A DNA stretch of 10,045 nucleotides from Betaproteobacteria bacterium (GTDB lineage Bacteria; Pseudomonadota; Gammaproteobacteria; Burkholderiales; SG8-41): positions 1-10,045 of the forward strand of contig JAIOOZ010000063.1 in NCBI GenBank assembly GCA_021414185.1, given 5' to 3'. A program made the translations under genes and the position numbers. Shown one piece after another: positions 5,158-10,045 of the stretch; position 1 is the stretch's first letter, and each line of letters begins with the position of its first letter. The notes below the pieces were generated by a model. It did not search any database and was not told the origin of the DNA. It saw only the letters and a list, made by a program, of their open reading frames with translations.

Positions 5158-5430
5158 CTACGCTTCGCGCGCCTTTTCAATCAGCTTGCTGACCTTCCAC
5201 GCCTTCGTTTTGGCGATTGGCCGGCATTCCTCGATCAGCACCATATCGCCCGCCTTGAACTCGTTTTTCTCGTCGTGCGCGTGGTATTTCTTCGATTTCG
5301 TGACGATCTTGCCGTAAAGCGGATGCTTGACGCGGCGCTCGACCAGCACGGTCACCGTCTTGTCCATCTTGTCGCTGACGATGCGGCCGGTCAGCGTGCG
5401 CTTGTTCGCGGTGGTTTCGGTTTCGCTCAT
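5158..5430 (-). CDS. rpsQ: Small-subunit ribosomal protein uS17, last gene of the S10 operon
   Basis: S17 is an OB-fold protein that binds the 5' domain of 16S rRNA early in 30S assembly. The 90-residue product has the family opening RTLTGRIVSDKMDKTVTVLVERRVKHPLYGKIVTKSKKYHAHDE (about 11-54), followed by GDMVLIEECRPIAKTKAWKVSKLI. A short acidic leader (MSETETTANK) precedes the core and makes it slightly longer than the E. coli form (~84). Its ATG overlaps the rpmC stop as ATGA; AAAAGG lies about 10 nt upstream. After it the gene string pauses for 196 nt. Confidence 0.98.
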   Translation of the reverse strand: MSETETTANKRTLTGRIVSDKMDKTVTVLVERRVKHPLYGKIVTKSKKYHAHDEKNEFKAGDMVLIEECRPIAKTKAWKVSKLIEKAREA

Positions 5431-5621
5431 GACTGGCGGGCCTTTTCATTGATGATCGTGCGCACGCGCGCGATGTCGCGGCGCACCTTGCCGATCTGGC
5501 TGTTGTTGGTGAGCTGCTGGGTGGCAACCTGCATGCGCAGGCTGAATTGCGCTTTCAGCAATTCATTCAGTTCCTGGCGCAACTCATCGGTGTTCTTGAC
5601 GCGCAATTCGCTTGCTTTCAT
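5427..5621 (-). CDS. rpmC: Large-subunit ribosomal protein uL29
   Basis: L29 is a two-helix protein beside L23 at the polypeptide tunnel exit, where it contributes to the docking site for targeting factors and the translocon. The 64-residue product MKASELRVKNTDELRQELNELL..., with KVRRDIARVRTIINEK near the C-terminus, matches family length and pattern. A strong GGAGG lies 7 nt before the ATG, overlapping the 3' end of rplP (3-nt gap). Its stop overlaps the rpsQ start. Confidence 0.98.
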   Translation of the reverse strand: MKASELRVKNTDELRQELNELLKAQFSLRMQVATQQLTNNSQIGKVRRDIARVRTIINEKARQS

Positions 5622-5624
5622 GGC

Positions 5625-6041
5625 TTAGCCTCCGACCATACGGTGCACGAACGTCGTCAGCAGCGGCAATTTTGCCGACGCCAGGCGGAACGCCTCGCGC
5701 GCGGATGCCTCGTCGACCCCGTCCATTTCATACAAAACCTTGCCCGGCACGATTTCGGCGACCCAGTACTCCGGGTTGCCCTTGCCGTTGCCCATGCGTA
5801 CCTCGGCGGGTTTGCGCGAGATCGGCTTGTCCGGGAATATGCGGATCCAGATGCGGCCGCCGCGCTTGATGTGGCGCGTCATCGCGCGCCGCGCTGCTTC
5901 GATCTGGCGTGCCGTCAAACGGCCGCGGGTGAGCGCCTTCAGGCCGAATTCACCGAAGCTCACCTTGGCGCCGCGCGTGGCGATGCCTTTGTTGCGGCCC
6001 TTCTGTTCTTTGCGGTACTTTCTTCTAGCTGGCTGCAGCAT
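5625..6041 (-). CDS. rplP: Large-subunit ribosomal protein uL16
   Basis: L16 organises the A-site tRNA elbow region and is required for peptidyl-transferase activity and late 50S assembly. The 138-residue protein starts MLQPARRKYRKEQKGRNKG and carries the signatures RGGRIWIRIFPDKPISRKPAEVRMGNGKGNPEYWVA (about 60-95) and GKVLYEMDGV (100-109). R82 in AEVRMG corresponds to the arginine hydroxylated by RoxA/YcfD in E. coli; whether that happens here cannot be told. AGGAG lies 6 nt before the ATG. The gene begins inside the 3' end of rpsC, with a 17-nt overlap in a different frame. Confidence 0.98.
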   Translation of the reverse strand: MLQPARRKYRKEQKGRNKGIATRGAKVSFGEFGLKALTRGRLTARQIEAARRAMTRHIKRGGRIWIRIFPDKPISRKPAEVRMGNGKGNPEYWVAEIVPGKVLYEMDGVDEASAREAFRLASAKLPLLTTFVHRMVGG

Positions 6042-6789
6042 GCTTTACTCCTGTGCGTCGTTTCTTCGGCGCCGGTTTGGCCGCCGGCTTGTCGGACGCG
6101 GGTTTGTCGGTCACCAGCGATTCCGGCGTGGCGGCCGGGGCAGCCAGCGCCTGCTCGTGCTTGGTCAGAATTTCGCCCTTGAACACCCACACCTTGATGC
6201 CGATGATGCCGTAGGTGGTCTGGGCCTCCGAAAAGCCATAGTCGATGTCAGCGCGCAGCGTGTGCAGCGGCACGCGACCTTCGCGATACCATTCCGTGCG
6301 CGCGATTTCGATGCCGTTCAGGCGTCCCGCGCTCATGATCTTGATGCCCTGCGCGCCCAGGCGCATGGCATTGGTGATGGCGCGCTTCATCGCGCGGCGG
6401 AACATGATGCGCTTCTGCAACTGCTGCGCGATCGAGTCCGAAATCAACTGCGCGTCGAGTTCAGGCTTGCGGATTTCCTCGATGTTGATATGCACCGGCA
6501 CATGCAGCATTTTCTGCAGCTGCGCCTTCAACGACTCGATGTCCTCGCCTTTCTTGCCGATGACGACGCCGGGACGCGCGCTGTAAATCGTGATCTTGGC
6601 GTTCTTTGCCGGACGCTCGATGATGATTTTGCCGACCGCTGCATGGCTCAGCTTCTTCTTCAGAAAATCGCGCACCTTGATGTCTTCCTGCAGCATGCCG
6701 GGGAAGTTCTTGCTGTTCGCATACCACTTCGACGACCAGTTGCGCAACACAGACAGACGGAACCCGATCGGGTGTATTTTTTGTCCCAT
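6025..6789 (-). CDS. rpsC: Small-subunit ribosomal protein uS3 with Ala/Pro/Lys-rich tail
   Basis: S3 lines the mRNA entry tunnel of the 30S subunit and with S4 and S5 forms the ribosomal helicase. The type-2 KH domain lies at about 40-110 with the loop VVIGKKGED (75-83). The helicase residues known from E. coli (R131, R132, K135) are present at the same positions in MFRRAMKRAITNAM. The C-terminal domain runs through SAGRLNGIEIARTEWYREGRVPLHTLRADIDYG to WVFKGEIL (about 208). A tail (209-254) of A, P and K follows; E. coli S3 has 233 residues and some Betaproteobacteria have longer ones. AAGGAA lies 6 nt before the ATG, 2 nt after the rplV stop. Confidence 0.98.
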   Translation of the reverse strand: MGQKIHPIGFRLSVLRNWSSKWYANSKNFPGMLQEDIKVRDFLKKKLSHAAVGKIIIERPAKNAKITIYSARPGVVIGKKGEDIESLKAQLQKMLHVPVHINIEEIRKPELDAQLISDSIAQQLQKRIMFRRAMKRAITNAMRLGAQGIKIMSAGRLNGIEIARTEWYREGRVPLHTLRADIDYGFSEAQTTYGIIGIKVWVFKGEILTKHEQALAAPAATPESLVTDKPASDKPAAKPAPKKRRTGVKHAAAS

Positions 6790-6791
6790 GA

Positions 6792-7130
6792 CTATTTCCT
6801 TCCGTCGCCGACGGTCAGGTGAATGTGGCAGCTATGCTTCAACACGCGCACGCCGCGGCCCTTGGCGCGCGCCGCAAAACGTTTGAGCACCGGTCCTTTT
6901 TCGACGTAGATGCGCGTCACTTTCAGCTCGTCGATATCGGCGCCGTCGTTGTGCTCGGCGTTGGCGATCGCCGACTCGAGCACTTTGCGGATGATCACCG
7001 CGCCTTTTTTCGGGCTGAACGAAAGCAGGTTGAGTGCTTTCTCGACCTGCAGGCCGCGGATCTGATCGGCGACCAGCCGGCCCTTCTGTGGCGACAGCCG
7101 CACGCCGTTTAATTTTGCCGTGGTTTCCAT
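6792..7130 (-). CDS. rplV: Large-subunit ribosomal protein uL22
   Basis: L22 is an early 23S-binding protein whose long beta-hairpin lines the nascent-peptide tunnel and forms the constriction with L4. The 112-residue product starts METTAKLNGVRLSPQKGRLVADQIRG, as in the family, and the hairpin spans about 78-100 (EKGPVLKRFAARAKGRGVRVLKH) with no visible deletion of the macrolide-resistance kind. Start choice: an in-frame ATG at 7145 overlaps the rpsS stop and would add five residues (MRNAV), but the ATG at 7130 has GAGGA 8 nt upstream and gives the conserved MET start. It ends 2 nt before rpsC. Confidence 0.97.
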   Translation of the reverse strand: METTAKLNGVRLSPQKGRLVADQIRGLQVEKALNLLSFSPKKGAVIIRKVLESAIANAEHNDGADIDELKVTRIYVEKGPVLKRFAARAKGRGVRVLKHSCHIHLTVGDGRK

Positions 7131-7138
7131 TACCGCAT

Positions 7139-7143
7139 TCCTC
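7139..7143 (-). promoter_or_regulatory. Shine-Dalgarno site deciding the rplV start
   Basis: GAGGA, 8 nt before the ATG at 7130, sits across the rpsS stop. The upstream ATG at 7145 has only GAAGAA before it, so the later start is preferred. Confidence 0.75.
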
Positions 7144-7477
7144 ATTTCTTCGCGGGCGCGGCAGCAGCCGGCCCGGCGACACTGGACTTCTTGTCAGCGA
7201 CCGGCGCCGCAGCGCTGCCCGCCTTGGAGTGGCCTTTGAATATCCGCGTGTGCGAAAACTCGCCCAGCTTGTGGCCGACCATGTTTTCCGAGATGTAGAC
7301 CGGAACGTGCTGCTTGCCGTTGTGCACGGCAATCGTCAGGCCCACGAAATCGGGCAATATGGTCGAACGCCGCGACCAGGTTTTGAGCGGGCGTTTGTCG
7401 TTGGATGCGCGCGCGGCTTCCACCTTGGCCATCAGGTGATAGTCGACGAACGGGCCTTTTTTGATTGAACGTGCCAT
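7142..7477 (-). CDS. rpsS: Small-subunit ribosomal protein uS19 with Ala/Pro/Lys-rich tail
   Basis: S19 sits in the 30S head, contacts S13 and 16S rRNA and takes part in a bridge to the 50S subunit. Core residues 1-86 match the family: MARSIKKGPFVDYHLMAKVE, KTWSRRSTILPDFVGLTIAVHNGKQHVPVYI and NMVGHKLGEFSHTRIFKGHSK. The protein has 111 residues against ~92 normally; the excess (about 88-111) is a tail of A, P, V and K ending APAKK. GAGGT lies 9 nt upstream in the 27-nt gap after rplB. Confidence 0.98.
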   Translation of the reverse strand: MARSIKKGPFVDYHLMAKVEAARASNDKRPLKTWSRRSTILPDFVGLTIAVHNGKQHVPVYISENMVGHKLGEFSHTRIFKGHSKAGSAAAPVADKKSSVAGPAAAAPAKK

Positions 7478-7504
7478 AAGTTATATACCTCGCTTATTTA
7501 CCAC

Positions 7505-8344
7505 TTAGCCGGCGCTGACTTTGGCGTGCCGGCGGCGCACGATCATGCTGTTGGTGCGCTTGTTCTTGCGCGTGCGGTAGCCCTTGGTCAGCGTGCCCCA
7601 TGGGCTTACCGGGTGACGTCCCGCTGCGGTCTTGCCTTCGCCGCCGCCGTGCGGGTGGTCGATCGGGTTCATCGCGACACCGCGCACTGTCGGGCGGATG
7701 CCGCGCCAGCGCACTGCGCCCGCCTTGCCGATCGAGCGCAGGCTGTTCTCTTCGTTGCCGACTTCACCGATGGTCGCGCGGCAATTCACATGCACCTTGC
7801 GGATTTCGCCGGAGCGCAGCCGCAATTGCGCGTATTCGCCTTCGCGCGCCAGCAACTGCACACCGGCGCCGGCGGCACGCGCGAGCTGGGCGCCCTTGCC
7901 CGGCATCATTTCGATGCAATGGATGGTGCTGCCGACCGGGATGTTCCTGAGCGGCAACGCATTGCCCGATTTGATCGGCGCCTCGGGTCCGTTCTGGATC
8001 TGGGCACCGACCACGAGGCCTTTGGGGGAAATTATGTAGCGGCGCTCACCGTCCGCGTAGCACAAGAGCGCGATGTTGGCGCTGCGGTTCGGGTCGTGCT
8101 CGATGCGCTCAACCTTGGCCACGACGCCGTCCTTGTCGCGCTTGAAATCGATCACGCGATAGTGCTGCTTGTGGCCACCGCCCATGTGGCGGGTGGTTAT
8201 CTGCCCGGTGTTGTTGCGGCCGGCCGTCTTCGTTTTGCGCTCGAGCAATGCGTCGTGCGGGCGACCTTTGTAAAGGTCGGGATTGACGACCTTGACGACC
8301 GCGCGGCGGCCGGGGGACGTCGGTTTGACTTTGATCAGAGCCAT
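7505..8344 (-). CDS. rplB: Large-subunit ribosomal protein uL2
   Basis: L2 is required for subunit association, tRNA binding and peptidyl transfer and is among the most conserved ribosomal proteins. The 279-residue product (usual ~273-276) has the RNA-binding OB domain (about 60-130: HKQHYRVIDFKRDKDG, ERRYIISPKGL), the SH3-like domain (about 135-200), and the C-terminal extension with NPIDHPHGGGEG (226-237). H230 corresponds to the E. coli histidine H229 implicated in peptidyl-transferase activity. The end is TRKNKRTNSMIVRRRHAK. The ATG overlaps the rplW stop as TAATG; GGGGAG lies about 9 nt upstream. Confidence 0.99.
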   Translation of the reverse strand: MALIKVKPTSPGRRAVVKVVNPDLYKGRPHDALLERKTKTAGRNNTGQITTRHMGGGHKQHYRVIDFKRDKDGVVAKVERIEHDPNRSANIALLCYADGERRYIISPKGLVVGAQIQNGPEAPIKSGNALPLRNIPVGSTIHCIEMMPGKGAQLARAAGAGVQLLAREGEYAQLRLRSGEIRKVHVNCRATIGEVGNEENSLRSIGKAGAVRWRGIRPTVRGVAMNPIDHPHGGGEGKTAAGRHPVSPWGTLTKGYRTRKNKRTNSMIVRRRHAKVSAG

Positions 8345-8694
8345 TATTTGGTCTCCCCTGCCGCAAAGTTGATTTCCTGGCCGGGCTTCAATGACACGTA
8401 AGCCTTTTTCCAGTCGTTGCGGCGGCCCATGAAGCGGCCGAAGCGTTTTTCCTTGCCCTTGACGTTGGACACCTGCACCGACAGGACTTCGATCTTCTTG
8501 TCCTTGGTGCCGAACATGAGTTCCACCGCGGCCTTGATTTCAGGCTTGGTCGCGTCCGACGTGACGCGGAACAGATACTGGTTGTGCTTCTCGCCGACGA
8601 ACGTGCCCTTCTCCGAAATCACCGGAGCAAGCAGCACTTTCATCAGGCGCTCGGTATTTTTGGTGCCCGACTTGATAGCGGGTGCGGCGCTCAT
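8344..8694 (-). CDS. rplW: Large-subunit ribosomal protein uL23 with short N-terminal extension
   Basis: L23 lies at the polypeptide tunnel exit and is the docking point for trigger factor, SRP and the Sec translocon. The core NTERLMKVLLAPVISEKGT (about 13-31) contains the SEK motif whose glutamate (E28 here, E18 in E. coli) contacts trigger factor. The extended loop region about 68-95 (EVLSVQVSNVKGKEKRFGRFMGRRNDWKKAYV) is typical. It has 116 residues against ~100; the excess is an N-terminal MSAAPAIKSGTK with no alternative ATG, GTG or TTG before the core except an internal ATG that would cut it. GAGGAG lies about 9 nt upstream; the start overlaps the rplD stop as ATGA. Confidence 0.98.
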   Translation of the reverse strand: MSAAPAIKSGTKNTERLMKVLLAPVISEKGTFVGEKHNQYLFRVTSDATKPEIKAAVELMFGTKDKKIEVLSVQVSNVKGKEKRFGRFMGRRNDWKKAYVSLKPGQEINFAAGETK

Positions 8695-9311
8695 TTCAGC
8701 AGCTCCTCGAGTTTGGCCATCGCGGTCTTGGTCAGCAGCACGTGCGCATGGCGGATCAGGCTGACCGGATCGGCATGCGTGACGGCGCAGACGTTGACGT
8801 TCGGCAGGTTACGCGCCGACAGCAGCAGATTTTCATCCATGCCTTCGGTGACGATGAGGACGTTCTCGTAGCCCATGCTTTTGACTTTTTGCGCCAGCAA
8901 CTTGGTTTTCGGCGCATCGAGCGTGAAGCTGTCGACGACGGCAAGACGCCCTTCGCGCGCCAGTTGCGACAGGATCGAGCACACGCCGGCGCGGTACATT
9001 TTCTTGTTCAGCTTGTGCGTGAAATTCTCGTCGGGGCGGTTCGGAAATATGCGTCCGCCTCCGCGCCACAGCGGGCTCGAGCTCATACCGGCGCGCGCGC
9101 GTCCGGTGCCTTTCTGGTTGAACGGTTTCTTGGTCGTATGGCTCACTTCGCCGCGGTCTTTCTGCGCGCGCGTGCCCTGGCGCCCGTTCGCGAGATATGC
9201 CGTCACGACCTGGTGAATCAACGCCTCGTTGTAATCGCGTCCGAACACGGTGTCCGCCGCCGCCACGTTGGCAGTCGACTTGCCGCTTTGATCGATCAGT
9301 TTGAGTTCCAT
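8691..9311 (-). CDS. rplD: Large-subunit ribosomal protein uL4
   Basis: L4 binds 23S rRNA early, and its long loop reaches into the peptide tunnel. In E. coli it is also the autogenous repressor of the S10 operon, acting on the leader before rpsJ, which is not in this window. The 206-residue product has the tunnel loop at about 45-95, including KKPFNQKGTGRARAGMSSSPLWRGGG (61-86); the lysines at 61-62 match the E. coli K63 area linked to macrolide response and look wild type. The globular part continues to TKTAMAKLEELLK. The ATG overlaps the rplC stop by one base (TAATG), with AGGT 6 nt upstream. Confidence 0.98.
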   Translation of the reverse strand: MELKLIDQSGKSTANVAAADTVFGRDYNEALIHQVVTAYLANGRQGTRAQKDRGEVSHTTKKPFNQKGTGRARAGMSSSPLWRGGGRIFPNRPDENFTHKLNKKMYRAGVCSILSQLAREGRLAVVDSFTLDAPKTKLLAQKVKSMGYENVLIVTEGMDENLLLSARNLPNVNVCAVTHADPVSLIRHAHVLLTKTAMAKLEELLK

Positions 9312-10009
9312 TATTTACCTGCCTTCGCGGGGTTCTTGGCAGTCTTGACTACCTGCGGCACACCCACTTTGCTCTTCTTGACCGCCGGATAGACCGTAAT
9401 GTCGCCGTTTTTGGCGCCGGGAATCGCGCCGCGGATCAGCAGCAACTGGCGCTCGGCGTCGATGCGCACGATGACCAGGTTCTGCGTGGTGCGGTTGACG
9501 TCGCCCAGATGGCCGGTCATTTTCTTGCCGGGAAACACGCGACCCGGGTCCTGCGCCATCGAAATCGAGCCCGGCTTGTTGTGCGACACCGAGTTACCGT
9601 GGGTTGCCCGGTTGGATTTGAAGTGGTGGCGCTTGATGACGCCGGCGTAACCTTTGCCGATCGTCGTGCCGGAAACGTCGACTTTCTGGCCGACCTTGAA
9701 CACGTCGACGCCGATGACACCGCCGACCTTGAGGCTGGCAATCTGCTCGGCAGTCACACGGAATTCCTTCAGCACCGAACCCGCTTCAACGGCGGCTTTG
9801 GCGTAATGACCCGCGGCCGATTTGTTGACGCGGCGTGCGCGGCGCTTGCCGAAGGCAACCTGCACCGCGGTATAACCGTCAGCTTCAGGCGTCTTGATCT
9901 GTGTCACGCGGTTGTTCGACACGTCGACGACCGTCACCGGGATGGAATCCCCTTCGTCGGTGAAGACGCGCGTCATGCCGATCTTGCGACCGACTAGTCC
10001 TAAACTCAT
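9311..10009 (-). CDS. rplC: Large-subunit ribosomal protein uL3
   Basis: L3 is one of the two proteins that initiate 50S assembly; its loop reaches the peptidyl-transferase centre. The 232-residue product starts MSLGLVGRKIGMTRVFTDEGDSIPVTVVDV, and the central loop HGNSVSHNKPGSISMAQDPGRVFPGKKMTGHLG contains the glutamine position methylated by PrmB in E. coli (Q in MAQDPG). E. coli L3 has 209 residues; here a Lys/Ala/Val-rich C-terminus (PAVKKSKVGVPQVVKTAKNPAKAGK) accounts for most of the excess. Start choice: GTG at 10018 is in frame and adds MSK, but that GTG lies inside the Shine-Dalgarno AAGGTGA serving the ATG at 10009, which gives the conserved MSLG start. Confidence 0.98.
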   Translation of the reverse strand: MSLGLVGRKIGMTRVFTDEGDSIPVTVVDVSNNRVTQIKTPEADGYTAVQVAFGKRRARRVNKSAAGHYAKAAVEAGSVLKEFRVTAEQIASLKVGGVIGVDVFKVGQKVDVSGTTIGKGYAGVIKRHHFKSNRATHGNSVSHNKPGSISMAQDPGRVFPGKKMTGHLGDVNRTTQNLVIVRIDAERQLLLIRGAIPGAKNGDITVYPAVKKSKVGVPQVVKTAKNPAKAGK

Positions 10010-10014
10010 TTTGC

Positions 10015-10021
10015 TCACCTT
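10015..10021 (-). promoter_or_regulatory. Shine-Dalgarno site deciding the rplC start
   Basis: AAGGTGA is a long match to the anti-Shine-Dalgarno sequence and lies 5 nt before the ATG at 10009. It contains the in-frame GTG at 10018, making that GTG an unlikely start. The remaining bases to the right edge (10022-10045) are presumably the rpsJ-rplC spacer; rpsJ itself is not visible. Confidence 0.75.
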
Positions 10022-10045
10022 TTCTCTTTAACCTGCCCCCGGCCC

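Noticed and set aside
5740..6822. Open frame of 360 codons on the plus strand opposite rplP and rpsC
   Set aside because: Shadow of rpsC and rplP; Arg/His/Leu-rich translation without any family pattern.
7131..7145. Upstream rplV start at 7145
   Set aside because: Poor ribosome-binding site and five non-conserved residues before the conserved METTAK.
7526..8401. Open frame of 291 codons on the plus strand opposite rplB
   Set aside because: Composition (Ala, Arg, His, Val, Asp) is that of an antisense shadow; the L2 reading is certain.
10010..10018. GTG start of rplC at 10018
   Set aside because: The GTG is part of the Shine-Dalgarno sequence for the ATG at 10009, which gives the family's MSLG start.
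1..10045. Mobile element, CRISPR array, prophage, tRNA or novel defence system
   Set aside because: Every base is accounted for by conserved ribosomal-protein genes, secY and short spacers; no inserted genes, spacer-repeat arrays or tRNA-like folds were seen.

Overview
The window is the downstream three quarters of a bacterial S10 ribosomal-protein operon followed by nearly all of the spc operon. Everything is on the minus strand, so transcription runs from high to low coordinates. Gene order, gene content and protein sequences are the standard proteobacterial ones. L3, L5, L14, S5 and SecY resemble Betaproteobacteria most closely by memory (for example the L3 start MSLGLVGRKIGMTRVF, a zinc-free S14, and a SecY beginning MANQ followed by GKMGDL). 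G+C is high, roughly 60% by eye. I infer a betaproteobacterium, possibly a poorly sampled lineage, but a finer placement is not possible from inspection.

Layout in transcription order. S10 operon: rplC (L3), rplD (L4), rplW (L23), rplB (L2), rpsS (S19), rplV (L22), rpsC (S3), rplP (L16), rpmC (L29), rpsQ (S17). Its first gene rpsJ and its leader lie beyond the right edge. A 196-nt spacer at 4962-5157 follows, the only sizeable non-coding stretch. It holds a very good sigma70 promoter (TTGAAA-17-TAGAAT), phased A-runs, a GC-rich discriminator and two inverted repeats in the resulting leader. spc operon: rplN (L14), rplX (L24), rplE (L5), rpsN (S14), rpsH (S8), rplF (L6), rplR (L18), rpsE (S5), rpmD (L30), rplO (L15), secY (cut at the left edge). 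Other gene junctions are -17 to +27 nt, often ATGA or TAATG overlaps, which suggests translational coupling.

The genes together supply proteins for both ribosomal subunits (peptidyl-transferase-centre, tunnel-exit, decoding-site and 5S-binding proteins) plus the channel subunit of the Sec translocon, which docks on ribosomes at the L23/L29 exit site.

This is a core housekeeping region with no mobile element, CRISPR array or novel system. The unusual points are: L15 carries about 95 extra C-terminal residues rich in Ala, Lys and Glu; smaller Ala/Lys/Pro-rich extensions occur on L5 (N), L23 (N), S19 (C), S3 (C) and L3 (C); the spc promoter region is richly structured; and secY probably starts at TTG. 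Statements about typical lengths and E. coli equivalents are from general knowledge of these families, not from a search.
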